Shown here: piece by piece, positions 24,319 to 39,015 of the stretch | Numbering within the stretch: position 1 is the first letter of the stretch | Layout: every line of letters starts with the position of its first letter | Translations under genes and position numbers: made by a program | Assembly: GCF_013373865.1 (NCBI RefSeq) | Contig: NC_050469.1 | Span: 25,036,046-25,100,045 of the forward strand | From: Monomorium pharaonis | Taxonomy: Eukaryota > Arthropoda > Insecta > Hymenoptera > Formicidae | DNA length: 64,000 nucleotides | Reading direction: 5' to 3' | Notes under the pieces: generated by a model | Databases searched by the model: none | What the model was told of the DNA's origin: nothing | Seen by the model: the letters and a program-made list of their open reading frames with translations, nothing else

Positions 24319-27300
24319 TAAAAAAAGAAGCTTTGATATTATTTAATATTTATTTGTGAATTATAAATAAGTCACTAATAATTTGAGAAACATGTAATCA
24401 TATAAATTCATAGAAAATTTTTGATATTTGGTTAAGTTTGTTCGCACCAGTTTGTTCGTTTATTGCCAAAATCATCAGATTTTTCTCGAAAACACTGAAA
24501 TGATAAACTCGTCTGGTATATTGCATTAAATCAGGTCAAATCCGATCGTTGCAAATACATCGTACGACATAAAGCATTTCGTAGTTCGTACTGCTCTCTT
24601 TCTCGTTCGACGTGCGCGCTTCGAAAACAAGAACCGATTTGCCGGCGAGTTTGCGGAAAATATTTTTCGTGAAAATTGCGTGTATATGTGTATAAATTTT
24701 TTTTTCCACAAACATATATGTGCACGTGTGTATGTCGATCAACAGGAAAGGATAACTATACGTATGTAATACGTTGGTTTGTCTATAAAGAGTAAGTTGG
24801 TACCTTACTCAGCTACGCGCAGTAAATCGATTTTCTATTATCAAGCATTATTCTTCGCTATAAAGGAGCCGAGTAGATAGATTATCCAGCGTATTATCAG
24901 TCCATTCTTTTTTACGAGGGGCCATAACAGATCGACGAAGAGCCAATGACATGCTCCATTCCCAAACTCGCAACAAGATGACTCGGCACTATCTGCAGAA
25001 GCTGAGAATACACGTTTGCGCGCATAGGCGTAAACACGGGGCAAGCGTACCGGAATTATTGATTTCCCTTTGGGGAAAAGGAGCTTCTTTCGCGAAGAAA
25101 TGTAATACGAAGCAAACGAAATGTGAGACCGACGGGAAAACCGATCGCGCGAATTCCGATAATATCGACGAATGCAAATAAATCCATCTCGACGAAAAGA
25201 GATACGCTGCCGGTTGCACGGAAAAACAAAGGGCACTTAGAATGGATCCGAATTCGTAAAATGAAATTGTCTAGCACATAAATATACTACGAGCATTTTC
25301 TTGAGAGATAAATAAGACATTTTCATGCAATTTCGTACGAAATATTGTTTTGCAAACAAACAAATGTTTATTTACTCTTATATCCAATTTTCTAGAGTAC
25401 AAAATTTTCTCTCGAGTTTTCTTTGTATATGGAATATCTTACAATTAGTGCGCTAGAAAATAAGTTGATGTGAGATAAAGTACTTTAATTTCTGGACTAT
25501 ATTAAGGCAATCATACTATTATACATTTTGTCTAAACAAAGATTAGTAGAAGTTATTTGAAAATATATAATTTTGGAATTTAAAATAAAATATTTTTTAC
25601 ACATAAATGATTATTGTTGAAATATTTATTACATAAAAATTTTTTAATAATAGAAAATACTAATTACAAATTTAACAGATTCTCTTACAAATATAAATTT
25701 TTAACAAAATGCTACCTATTTTTCAATCAGAGCCGGAACTTATAAATTAATATCTTATAATTTTTGAATTTTAAGCATCATATATCTCTTGGTATTTAAT
25801 TAATCAAATAATGGATTAAATCTCTGTTGACATAAAATTCGGTTAAAATCAATTGAAAACTTTTTTGTTCTCCAAATTTTATAATAAATGTTGACTAGTC
25901 CAATAGCAATTGGTGTCAAGCTATTAAAACAACCGCAATTTTTTTCAAATTTATCGTTTTGGTAACTGCCGCTGAAAAGACATCCTGTGGTTCTGGAATA
26001 TCGATATTTGCTATTTCAGTTTAATGTAACACATGTTACATGACACGAACACTCACACGGGTTAATGACGAAATTTTGCCTATGCCCGTAACAAATCGGC
26101 AGAAATGAACCCATCAATTAAATATATTTGTATAAAAATACTAGTCCTCGTGTTGCGTGTCGGCGCCGTTTACGATTAAAGTGACTCGTTTTCGACAGCT
26201 GCCGCATTATCTCGTTTGACAGAAGCAAAATCACACCATTGTCAGCCGGTTAAGCGTGCCTTTCCGATAAGCCCATGCAAATGACGCGAACGTTTAATCG
26301 AGACTGTATATATTTTTTAATCTGCCTATAAGTAGATACTTTTCGAGTATTACGTTCATCTCGCTAATCGATAGTCACACAAGAATTAGGCGGAGGGTGA
26401 CGATCACAACTTGTCGTTTCAAACGACACGAGTTTCCTTCCATTGCGATTAATTAAACGATCCACTGCCGATATTCCTCTTTGGGTGCTCTTCGGGAAAA
26501 TTACGTAACAGCTAAGTCAGCGCGTCTCACCCAGCTTCTTGTCGACGCCGCGCCGCCGGTCGAATTTCCCTTTCAAAGTGCCGTCCGCAGTTTTGCAGCG
26601 GGAGGAAGGAGAGAGGGTGGTAGCGCACGAATGACTTTATGGCACCGCCAAGACCTATCTCTACATTTTGCTGGTTGAGCACCTCGCAACGGCCCGGGTG
26701 TTGTTCACGACGTAGCAAATCGTTCAGCGAATGTACGTACACCATTAAACTATACGTGTTAATATGTCCTCCGCCCATCGACATTTTACCCCATGACAAC
26801 TATGCGAAAAGGGTAGCGGAGAAGTGCGATAAACTTAATGCGGTGACTATGGGCCAGTGAGGGGGGGAGCGGGGGGACGATCTCGTCTGGATGCACAGTA
26901 AAATGTTCATTACGAAACCTCTGTGTAATTTCACGGCGGATCGTGAAGATTGCCTCGTTTTAAGGAGATTTTCCCCTCCCCTCCCCTCCCTTTCTCTCTG
27001 TTCTACTTCTACCGTCTGAAGGGGCGCCTAGGAAGAGGCGAAAAAATTTTTCACTCGACCGAAAGGAACAATCGGTCCCGTGCCTTTCGCCGCGCCCTTA
27101 ATGGAGTCTCGCGCGTCTCGCGAACGAAGGGAGATCTCGGAAATAAAATTCTCGCCGGGATTTAACTTCTGACGGCGGCGGCCGATGCGACGCGTTTCCG
27201 GGCCGATGGCTCGGCTCGCCCGAGCGAGCGCCGAGGAATCGTGTATTATTATTTACTGCGCGAGTTGGTTTATTAACGAGCCGGTGAACGCGATCCGGAC

Positions 27301-28830
27301 CTGCAAACTGGTTTTCTTGATCGTTAATTAACACTGACGCTTTAATGAGAGTTGGCGATTGCGCCAATGTTTACGCGTGGCGCGATTCGGTGTGAGTAAC
27401 TTGTACAGCGAAGGCTTCACCACTGTGTTTTCATATTTATAACGTGTCAACGGAATTGGAGTAACGACGGCGAAACGTCTCTGACAAATGTCTCCGACAA
27501 TTTCACAACACATTACCGACGAAATTGCACGATTTTAAATTTGCAATTCTTAATATGTATAAATCGTCGGCGAAACGCACGCGCGACCATCTCGCAGCTC
27601 TTTTCACTCGCGTAAAATTATCAACTTCCTTCCTGACCCTTTCTCTCACCGTCACGAGCGAGGACAACTTGTATGCGCCACATTTTGAGAGAATTATGCG
27701 TGTTCATGTCCGCGAGTTAATGTGGAATATGCGCCGAGGCGGTAAGGCGAAATATGGAGCGTATTTTTCGCTCCGCCACTTCCAACAGAAAATTATAGTG
27801 TTTAATAATTGAAGTTCCTCCGTAAAATTATACTTTATACGAATTCTCTTGAATCTTACTGCACTTTACATGCAATAATTTTTGTAGCGCTAAAAAAAAT
27901 ACTTTTTACCGAAGCTTTTTAGACGAAGACAAATGCGATTGTCGAATTTTTGATACATAAAACTTAATTCTTAAATTGGAACAACGTTACACGAATAGCT
28001 GAACGCTCGAGTTATTTCGGTGGAACGACCGATGCACTCGCGAGTGCATCTCTAACATGCATATTTGATTATTTCGACAGATCTAGTCTCTAAACTCTCT
28101 TCAATCACAACTCAATGCGGTTCTGTAAAGGGAACGCGTAATACGTATCGATTAATGGATTCAATTATGCATTAATACTACCAAAGGGCTTTCGCAACCG
28201 AACGATTCAGCCGTTTTCTTACTCCCTAGCGTATCGTCACGCCCGCGAAGCACAGCTCGCGCTCCATTAAGTCAGAATAAATGCGCCGAGCGAATACACG
28301 CCAGCCAACCGGCAATTGGGTCGCGCACGGCAACAGGTGAACAGATATTGATATTACAATTCGTAAACTCTGCCGCAAAGAGCGAGATAGAGAAGGGGGG
28401 AAAAGAGAAAGAGAGATTTATTCTGCCGTTTCCATCTCGCCGACAGGTAAGAGAGATTGCGGGTCGTGCGGCTCTATCAGTCGCGAACTACATCTGTTTC
28501 GGGTTCGGGGGACACACCCAGAGTCGATACTCTAAATCCCAGGCTGTTTGTTGCCGGCCGTTGCTCGTCGCGCCGCGCCGCGCCGTTGTTGTTCCACTGA
28601 CATGGCGCGGATGTCTTTCCGAACTGTCTCCGACAATGACTCCGCGAGTTAACTAGACGCAACCACTTGTTGTTGGCCCTCGCTCAAGTACGGTCAGGAC
28701 TAATTCTCCGTGTTAAGGGTTCGGCGGGCGTGCGGGCCAACTTCTCTTCCACGGAGGAGGACGATTTCGGATCGCGGAATCAGTTCTGACGCGATGCTTT
28801 CAGCGTCGCGCACCAGGGACGAAGGGAAGG

Positions 28831-28832
<2 letters not shown>

Positions 28833-28865
<33 letters not shown>
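28833..28865 (+). repeat. (GA)n microsatellite
   Basis: About 16 GA units followed by a purine-rich extension to about 28890. Confidence 0.95.
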
Positions 28866-28868
<3 letters not shown>

Positions 28869-30064
28869 GAAGAGAAAGAGAGGGAAAACTTCCACTGTCC
28901 TCCATGAATTTAAAGAGGAATGAGCACAACGGAGCGCTTACTCCGCTCGCTGAACCGTCAAGATGCGCCGGAAGAGTAGAACGCCGACCGTCGTTTGAAA
29001 TAATGTTTAGCGTCGCCGGAGGGATTTGTGGCCGTGAGCTCGCGCACGAGAGAGAAATGCCCTCGACCCCGTTTAATCCGTGCTTTTTTCTCGTTCTTCT
29101 CCGTGCCGAGAATTTGTCGCGCGTCAGCTGGCCTCAAGAATGATTGTCATATTAAGGGGGGTCTCTCGCTCGCGGAAAACGCTAAGTTCGCTATCTTTTC
29201 GAAATAACACCACCGACGAAAGAGACTCTCGTCGGAAATGTCGTCGCGCCGTTATTACGCCATTCGTATTTCCGAACGACGCGCATTCTTTCAAGCGGAG
29301 AGATTATCTATTATTTAAATTACATACACGCGAGCGCGGTTTCTCATTTTTTGATCTATTGCATTTTCCGCTGTTCCGACGGCTTGTTGCGTAATCTCAG
29401 GTTCCGTAATAATAAAAAATACCTTTGGATTTATTTGGATTATGAAAAAAATTTGCACTGTTGGAACTTATTTAAATGGGAGAGTAATTAGAGAACTTAT
29501 GCATTTTATATGTTTCGCACGGTGTATTTTGTAATCACATTCACCAACACCCACGTTATGGTATGAATGCTGCAACTTTATATATTATTTTAAAAAAGCA
29601 TAGAGCCGTTAGAGATAAAAAAATACGGTTAAAAATGAATTTTTGCAGCGCGTAAGAGATTTTAGTCGTGTATAACGTATAAGGAAATGTTGACAACTTT
29701 TTAAATTTCATACAGAATTTTTCACATTTTTTTCACCTGTCGCGGTCGAGATGTAAAAACCTAAATAATACTACGTTCTCGAAAATTTGCATTTCGTCCA
29801 GCAAGCGCGTGAAAAACACTAAATCCTTTCCGCATCTGCAGAAGTAATAAGCTTCGTGCAAATGAAAATAAACAGCGCGCAGCGTTTATTGCAAATACAA
29901 AATTTGTGCAAATTGTAAACCCCGTATTAATACGCCATTTTTTGCGAAGAACGGAATTATTTTACGGAAAAAAAATTCGTCCGTTTCTCTCTGTATTTCG
30001 GAGATATCATAATAAACTAATATTAAATTCATCGATTCTCGATAACACTACGAAAAATTCCACT

Positions 30065-30289
30065 ATGGATAATATACACAGTGCCGCGCGTCGTTGCCGC
30101 TTTTTTTGTTACGTTACCTTTATTGCCGCTGCTATTTTTCTATACACGAACGCTGCAGCAACAAAGATACGAACCTATAGTCCAGATTCCAATGGTACGG
30201 CGCCGCTGTGGTATCTTAGAGTGCATTTTTTGCAGGACCCTCGCACTATAAAAAGGGTAGCAGGTCAGAAAGTTTCTCTTCCTATCTGA
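30065..30289 (+). CDS. Candidate small secreted peptide ORF, 74 codons
   Basis: Starting at the internal ATG 30065, the frame reads an N-terminus (MDNIHSAARRCR), a hydrophobic core (FFCYVTFIAAAIFLY) with a plausible signal-peptidase site after TNAAA, and about 45 mature residues containing one dibasic KR near the end. The frame is open upstream to 29906. I recognise no family. A single hydrophobic run in AT-rich DNA can arise by chance, and no promoter, splice or polyadenylation signal clearly frames it. A TATAAAAAG lies inside the frame at 30247. Confidence 0.15.
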   Translation: MDNIHSAARRCRFFCYVTFIAAAIFLYTNAAATKIRTYSPDSNGTAPLWYLRVHFLQDPRTIKRVAGQKVSLPI

Positions 30290-31913
30290 TCTCGAAGAAG
30301 ACAGTAAAACGTTGGCTGAAATGAAATATCAACGATGCTATAAAACCTTTGTTTCTTTCGTTCCTTCCAATTTCGGAAATGCTTTTGAATTCGTAATCAA
30401 ATATAATTCATCTCATAATGATTATTAAAACATTGAAGTATTGAATAACAGCCAATCGTATTTTTGTAACTATATATATCAAGAAAATATATTATTTAAC
30501 GAAGAGGATCAAATTTTAACAAGTGACCGATATGAATTTCTAAACAAATTAATTTTGTATTATTTCTTACTTTACAATAATTTTTATAACATTTGGAATT
30601 TCTCAAGGTTTTATGTAAATATATAATAATTTTTTATTTTTATTTTTTTTATATTTTACACTTTAACATTAATATATTTATGATTACGGTGTTTTAAGAT
30701 GTTATTTATAAATCTCAGAAAATTTGTATCACATGCAGATTGAATTAAATTTATACATTTATATTTCTCTAGCTTTTAACAAGTTTATAAATTTTATTTA
30801 TGAGTTCCTTAAAATACTTGCAGATTATATTTGAACATTCTATCTATACATTTATATATTTCTCTAGCTTTTAGCAGTTTTCTGTCTCGCACATTATTAT
30901 GTTTTTCTAACTCTTAACAGGTCCCTAAGCTTTTAGCAGGTCTCTACTGCCGCTCATTTAGCCTTTTAGGAAAATTCTATTCAAGAAAGTTTCCCCTTCT
31001 TTTTCCCTTAGACAGACTTAAGAAAAGGGACAATCGCAGGAAATCTACCATCAAGGCGTCAAAAATTTTAAGCATTTAAACTACAAGGTACCACAAAATA
31101 AGAATAAACTCAAAGGGAATTTATAAAACGCTTGCAATGTCTGAGCTGTTTAATTATAAAATATTAATGAGCTAAGAAAAAGGGTATATAAGTATTCTGT
31201 AGATTAATTTAAAATAAGAAAGAAAAATATGTAGAAGTTGGTTGTATTTTTATTGTTAAAAATTAAAATGAACTTGAGAATTTTAACTCGATAAAATCTT
31301 GCTATCAATTGATGACATGGAAATTATGTGGTAATTTTTTTAAACAATTTAAATACATAATTATATTTTTATATAATATACACTATAAAATTTTTTTGCG
31401 AAATGCGAACTCAGTCAAGATCGAAGATTCCGAATTAATTATAAAGACTTATATTTTTAGACTTACATTATGATACACATAAAAATTACGTATCGCTTAT
31501 TGTTCGCTGATATATCGCGTAATATATCGGCAATTCATTTAAGTTTGAAACGAGAAATTGTTGTTAATGCCTTCTTATTAATATTATTCCGCGCGACGCG
31601 GGTCTATTCGCACGTCGTGCAACAGCGTGCGAATATGCTTGCGAGAAAACAACAGGCCGGTACTAATTGCGATTAAATGCCGCGGCGGCTACGCGATATC
31701 GACGAACCGGTGCGGCAATAAATCAAGAATTACTTTCGCCCGCTTCGTTCTCTCGATAATAAACGCGTCGAAACTCGTTCAATATTGGCAATCCTCCCTC
31801 GACCGCCGAGTGCACCAGGTAGACGTCCCCGCCGCTTGTGTGCGCTTGTACGCTTATACGAGAGTCCGGACATGCACATACGGCGACACGGCGAGGGGAA
31901 GGGAAAGGGGAGG

Positions 31914-31938
31914 CGCACGCACGCACGCACGCACGCAC
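31914..31938 (+). repeat. (ACGC)n tetranucleotide repeat
   Basis: Six ACGC units passing into ACAC. Confidence 0.9.
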
Positions 31939-32115
31939 ACACGATACATCAACGACTGATATTACCGAGGGACGGAAAAACTCGGAAGAACCCTCCGCCT
32001 CTTTCCGTCGTTCCGACCCGGAGGCTATGTTTGATCAGTTAGTCACTACCGGGATCTGGGATATTGTTACCAATAGCCCCGGTTAATATTCTCGGATTAC
32101 TCTTATGGCGGGTAG

Positions 32116-32171
32116 CGACGGCGGCGGCGGCGGCGGCGGCGGCGGCAGTGACGACGACGATGATGATGGTG
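32116..32171 (+). repeat. (GGC)n and (GAC/GAT)n triplet repeats
   Basis: About ten GGC units, then AGT, then GAC/GAT units. The reading frames overlapping it (poly-Ala) look fortuitous. Confidence 0.92.
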
Positions 32172-35100
32172 GTAACGGAACAATTCGTTTTCGAAACACG
32201 ACGAAATTCTCGCGAAGCGATATCGATGAGAACGGGTCGTCGAGCGTGGGTTAATTGGCGCACTTGGTAGTATTCGTAGCGCGATGGAATTTCACCGGTT
32301 GAATTAATTGCAGTCGCTAACGCTCGCAGTAAGCTTAAAACCGATAGGACTTGATTTTGTCAATCAGCGCTTTGACTCTTGCAAAAATGACGAATTCCAT
32401 CATTCTATCGTACGCATGAATGCGCGCCCGAATTTTAGTCGGGCGAGATAGTTTCATATTTGGAATGGCGCATAGGACGACGGAGAAATAATATTATATA
32501 TGTATTGCTTTCCGATATTGATTTGGATGAAATTGAAATACAGAGAGGGAGAGAGAGAAAGGGAGCTTTTATTATATTAATACTCTCACGGTGGACACGT
32601 GGATTTCATGTATTATAATGCAATCGACACAAAACTGTTATTGGCAATATATTCAGCACTCTACGTAATTAAAATAATTTGTTAAATGTCCAAGACTCTC
32701 GAATAAGCAAATGTATGGGAGAAATTTGCAACGGTAATTACATCTTTGTCAAGTAGTTACGAATTTTAGCCTGATGGTGTTCTTTTGAAGCACCGTATTT
32801 TTATTTATTATTATGTAAAGGCGCGAAGTCGAGAATTCGCATTTTCTTTTTTTTTTTACATCACCCATTTACAACTGTTCGTGTCGATAAGAACAAAATT
32901 GGATCCTGCCTGCCCACATACGGTCGTAATGAAATGAAGAAATGCTCGTTTCTTACGGTCTTTTGTCACGTACACCCCGTGTTCCACTCCGGTCCAGGAA
33001 ATACCGATAAGTGCGTGACCGGGGTTTCGAGAGCGCGAACGCGTCGATAACGAGGCGATTCTGCGGCAAAGAGGACGATAAAGCTCCGCTTGCGCCCGAC
33101 GGTAATTAATTAAACGTTAAGACCACCGTTTACGGCCAGATCTTCCGTGTGCGGCGAAGGATTTTCGAGACAGCGACGTCTAGGCTGCACTCGGCTCCTC
33201 TCGCTCGCTCGAGTTCTGCTAATTGAACGCGTAATTGATGAGGAGGCTGCAGTCTGTACTTACACAATGCTCCAATTGTGCTCAGCCAAGCGCCGGCACG
33301 GTGTGCCAATATTAGCGATGCACTCGACGTCCCTATAACGGACCCCTCTCCACGCACAAATAATGCCCCGAGTACCATAAATACTCGACAGCTTCCGCAA
33401 TATGCCGGTCTCCGCCGCCACCGCCGCCGCCCGGCCAGGCTTTTTCAAAAACTTCACAAGTCCTCGAAGAAAACGAGGCCGCGTATGCGCGTGCTACGAG
33501 CAACAAATTGGTTTTTTCCTACCTTTCACGAGCCTTAATCGTTACCGGAATATCCGCGAAATTGCTTTGCACGCTTATTTTCTGCAATTATTATTGCAGT
33601 TGGCACAAGTAGAACAGATAATGAAATACAATATTTTATTACAGCAATCATAATAAAACATGATAGTTTCTTTAAGCGTTGTCTGAAACCGCGGAGGATA
33701 AGATAATATCAAATTGACAGTATACAATTTGTACGCAATAAGAGACATATATAAATGAGAGACATATACAAATATAAATGAGAAAATTCGACGTTTATGT
33801 AAGCGAAATGTGTGCATAAATAAGCATAAGTTATACTGAACTTTAATTATATAATTTCCATATTGTTATACTCTAAAGAGTGGATAACAGAATGGTTGCT
33901 TTATGGGAAGAACAATATAAACATTTCGAACAAATTCAAATAAATAGACTTGTTAAAAAAAAAGATATGAAATTTATAATATTCTTTCATTGCGCACGAA
34001 AATATTATCTCTACCATCATACGGGAACTTCCACCATAGAACGTTTTTGCGATAGAAAGTGTAAATACAAAATTGGATCGATGCGAATAATTTAATCCTC
34101 AACGTTTACCATTAACAAAGTAAATACTCCCCTTAATTATGTCCCCGTATGCGACTTCCTTCCCGTTTCGCTGGCGAATAAACGCGACAAGTTTCTCACG
34201 CGGCGTCGTACAATTTAAATGCGTTTAAAGCTTTTAATTTAGCTCACTTCCTCAGAAGTAAAGCGCTCGCGATTTCTCCGTTACATCCATCCTCCGATCG
34301 GGCAAAATATCCGTTTCGTACGAAATTTTTTTTAACGACATTTTGTTTGCCCATATAATAAAAAACAGCGCCCCTTCGTGCAAATACACGTCGAACCGTA
34401 TCGGCCGATGTGTGCGCCTGTGCGTGTATTGGACGTTCCGCGCCGGAAATACGGAATTAAACCCTCACGCGCAAACAGTCGATATCGCGGCGAGGTATGA
34501 GTTCGCGACCATCATCTCTGGATATTTCCATTTCCGGGACCCTCGGCTACCGCCTACCGTCCGGCGATATTATTTGTAACTGGATAAATAAGTCTGATTT
34601 ATATGCCGAACGACGTGCGCGCACCCTTTCATCGTGCCTTCATGCGAAAAATAATACTGCATCACGTAGAAATTGCTGTAGGTAGCGGTGCACGTTTGGT
34701 CGACGTACGTTGCGCTCGCTTTCTAACGCGTGAGAATGGGAAAAGTACCCGAAAAAGATACGAAATACGGATACGAATTCAGAAAGAGAAGTTTTCAAAT
34801 TGTTTTTATGACGTTACAACCTTTTGGCTTTTTTAAAATTCACCACGGCTTTATGAACTCACACACGATCTGCATACTTTATATTCGACCCCATTGTACG
34901 CCCGGAAAGAAAGCTCATTCGAATTTTGTAATTTCGAACCTTTAGTTTTTAGCATCTTTAGCAACAATTCTTTAAATTTTTGCGGACTATTACACGAGCG
35001 TTTAATAATTTTAATAGAAAAATTGTAACGATTATGCCAAGAAATTCTAATTATTTTCAACAAAAATCTACAACGAAATGCATGATTAAAAAATAGTTTC

Positions 35101-35390
35101 TACAATTAAAAATAAAGCAAAGCTGAAGGGGAACGAGACGAATAGCTCGCGACAATCGAATCAGATCGATCGATCGAGCATCCTTATTCGACTGCGAAAA
35201 CGTTGCGCTTTGATCCGTATCAGAAAAAAAGCGTCCCGCGAGACGCCGAATCCCTGAATATACTTAACTCGTGTTTTTTTGACCCTTCCTGCTGAAAGTT
35301 GCAGTCACGTATATGAATACAAAAAGTCCTGCTTGGTTTTATGAGGCTCTGCATATATACGAGCACGTACAGTACGAGACGACAACGACG

Positions 35391-35391
<1 letters not shown>

Positions 35392-35430
<39 letters not shown>
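35392..35430 (+). repeat. (CGA)n trinucleotide repeat
   Basis: About 13 nearly perfect CGA units, followed by CAGCAG. Confidence 0.95.
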
Positions 35431-35431
<1 letters not shown>

Positions 35432-38111
35432 AGCAGCGACGATGGCGCGATATGGGAGGAGAAGGGAAGTTTGCGTTCCGAAACTTTTATAATACACGCA
35501 GTGCGGGACCATAGATTTGAATTAATTCGGCGGCGAAGTTTCGCCGGGCAAATAAAAATAATTCACTATATCAATTTAATATCGCTTTATGGTCGCTTCA
35601 TGTTCTGCTAGTGGCAGATTTTTCTGTGGGCGCTTTAGATACGCGCCTAGCACAAAAAATATACACGAACTGTGTGAATAAAGAGATTTTATTCCGAAAA
35701 TATGATTTTACAGTAAATCCATATATAATTATTTTAATTAACTGCTTTTATGAACACAGTTCTCATAAAAATATTATGCTTATTTTTGAAATAGTTTTTC
35801 AAGCGCGGTTATTACTTTTCTTTATATATAAATATATCTTTCTTGTTTATTTTGCGTTGCTGCGAATTGTTTCGACAGCTGCAAACAGAATGAATTACAC
35901 TGGTGAATTTGTTCCTTTCGTATAACCTTTTATTTAACAATTTAAATTTAAAACGCAGTGTACTTATCGACCCTGCATGCATCGACCCTTCAGATTTTTT
36001 ATATAACCTTTGTGAAGTTAGCAGTTCGTTTTTACGTAAAATTGATACTTCATACACATATATTGGAATTATTATTTTTATATTTAATCGCTAAAATTTT
36101 TTTAACGTACAAGTTCTAGGATCGTATGGGAAAGCGAAACAGAACTCTATCAATTATATCGGGATTCTGACAATAGAGCGCTAATTTTACAAAGATAAAT
36201 CAACGTTATACCAGAAGGCGGCGAGAATAGAGCGGCGTAGTAGTTTCAGCTAGCCGTGGCTCCACCGAGCCGCGTAATTGTAAGCTTCTGGCCGGCCTTA
36301 ATTATGGATTTTGTCTACCGCGAGATCTTATCGACGTTATCGTCTACGAACTTTCCCCGTCTGTTCGTATAACGTCGCGAGTGCCCCGCCGTTCTGTCTG
36401 GAATTTATTAGAGGCAGAGCGAAGCAACTCTTGGCTACCGCGATCGATACTCGCGAAAGAGGGAAATGACTTTCGTGCATGTGACAAGAGTGAGCGGCGA
36501 GCTGTAACGGGAGCTACCTCCGATGACACTTCTAATTATAGCTGAGCATTATCTTTTTATCGTTGCAGTTAACGCAACCGGGGATTTTATTTTATTTTAC
36601 GCCACCCTGTCGTCTCCCGTCATCTCTCGAACTCACCACGCGATCTTCTCCTCCCGTATTTTCACCCCGCGTAGAATCTTCGTCGCTGGCAGCTCCGCAA
36701 AAATGTATTTTTGTCGTTTTCTGAGAATTCCTTTCTTTTTTTCCTTTCTAAGTGCTGTTTCGCGACCGCGACAAATCGAAGTCAGCAGGTGACGACTCGG
36801 CAGCAAGTATGAGGAAGAAGTTTCCGTCGTACTTCGCGCGGTTTACTTGCAGTCTAGACGTACTCGAAATATTGTATGCAAAGCTGTCGACGTCTATTGG
36901 AAGCTTTCTTCGAAGGTGGAATTTGAAAAGTTACATTGCGTGGCATCGGGAAACGCGCGCGTCTTTCCGAAAAATAAAAGAAACCTCTAATAAATTGCAA
37001 TACACGTAACGCGCTGTATGCTTTGCGAATCTACATGAAAAAAGTATAGCTGTACACGCGCGTGGCTGATGAAGCATAGCAGATCACTAAATTCCGCCGA
37101 TATGTCCACATCATTTTCGAGCTGTCACGCCGAATTTACGGCTCCCCCCCCTGTTACCACATGTATTGAAATATGCATGGCTTTTTTTAATTATCGAGTT
37201 CTCATCGCGCATTCATGATCGTATTTTTCTCCGCATGCTTTTTAACCGCGGGCTTCGCACCTAGAACCCGTCGAAAAAATTCAGTCCGTTGAAATATGTT
37301 ATTATCGTTTATCAATGCCGAAATGTCACATGATAGTCTGGCCGGCGAGAAAGCGCGTCGTTTCCTGATGACTGATGTCCACGGCACAACGCAGCGTAAA
37401 AGTTCGCCATCGCAAATTGTGCAGATTCACAGCACCGTAATGCCAATAGCCGAAAAAAAAAAGAGATATATGAACCTGGAGTAAAGGTTTGTTTCGGAAT
37501 TACACTCTCTTCACTCGTTGGCGATTTATTTGCGACAAATTTCAACAAGACGAAACCTACTCATCAGTTAATTTGTAGATTTGTAAAAGAACTTTAAAGT
37601 TGAAACCGCCCAAGCATTTAATATTGAAAATTAAATAAATATAAAAAAGTTAGCATTTCGCGGATATTTTTTCTGAAAGAAAAATTAGCGAAACCAAGTT
37701 ACACACGGTTAAATATATAAGACCAGAACATTTAAAGTGAAAAGTTAAAGACATTACTGGGTATGATCGAATCGTTCGTTAAAAATTTTCTTTTTAAAGA
37801 ATTAATACCACTCTTTCGTGAAGAAATTTACATAACGGTGGGAAAATATTTAACGTGCCCTATATTTCTTGCTTATGCATATCGTCGCGCTGTGGTCGTT
37901 AAAATATTTCCGAAGCGTGACAAATAATCTCGATGAAAATGACACACAGTGTATCCGATCCATTTGGGTTTTTCCTCTTTTCCAAAATGATCTTTTTTTT
38001 ATTTATGGTTACGCGATACTGTGTTTGCGAGCGCGTGCAAAATTCAAGGTTGCAATTAAACCATCTACAACGAAATGTTATCTCTACGTAATCGCGGTGT
38101 TAATACATACG

Positions 38112-38138
38112 CACAGACACACACACACACACACACGC
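38112..38138 (+). repeat. (AC)n microsatellite
   Basis: About 11 AC units ending in CGCGCG. A shorter AC run occurs at 63310-63322. Confidence 0.93.
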
Positions 38139-38934
38139 GCGACTGAGCGAAAGCTTCGCTCGGCGCCGCACTGTTGTGCATGTTTCGAGGAGGTCAGTTT
38201 TCCGGGGCGGATATAATGAACCGCCCGCGTGTAATAAAAACACGTGCATCCGAAAGTCGAGTGTTGAGATGCAGCAAAGTTGGCATTACAATGGCATTCG
38301 AGGAAAAAAGGTAGAGAGTGAACACCGTCAGCGTGTCAGCCAGCGCGCTGAGTGTTCTCCGAGAAAGGACGAGGAGCGGAGATAGAGATGGTGAGGAAGG
38401 AGAAAAGGAAGGAGCGCACCACGAGCGACACGGGGGTAGCGAGGCTGGGGCTGCGGCTCTTGACTCCCGGTGTGCCGCGACTAAACACCAGTAATTAAAA
38501 CGTCGAGGTTTCGCGCAGCCGTCTCATTTATTTGATATTTGTTCGGTCGTCGGCACACCAACTCGACTCAAGAGAGCGAGGCAGCGAGCGGGGAATTCCG
38601 CGCGCGTTCCGGCTCTCGCTGCTGCTGCGGCTGCAGTTTCGCGGCGTAGCTCGCGAGCGTGGGCGCAATAAAGACCGCGGCAGAAATGAGGACGGAGAGA
38701 GAGACACACTCCGGGATCATTGACTGAAGCGACGAGGAAGAAACGGAGTGAGCGAGATAGCCGAGACACGGCGGAGATTCGCAGTAACGTAGTTCAGGAC
38801 AAAAAGAAGTAAACCTGAGAAGAGAGAGAGAGAAAGAGAGAGGGAAGAAGAATGAGATACGCTAATGCGTTGACGGCTACGGAAAAGGGACACTCTCGAA
38901 CATGGATGGCGCACGGGGATGCAAGACGAAAAAG

Positions 38935-38937
<3 letters not shown>

Positions 38938-39010
<73 letters not shown>
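38938..39010 (+). repeat. (GA)n microsatellite, about 36 units
   Basis: 73 bp of uninterrupted GA in a CpG-rich island, with a smaller GA tract at 38819-38842. Long GA tracts bind GAGA-type factors in flies; such a role here is inference. Confidence 0.97.

Positions 39011-39015
<5 letters not shown>

Noticed and set aside
28446..28452. CAG/GTAAGA donor-like match
   Set aside because: No acceptor-bounded exon upstream could be defined.
30247..30255. TATAAAAAG as a promoter
   Set aside because: No initiator motif at the expected distance and no convincing downstream gene.
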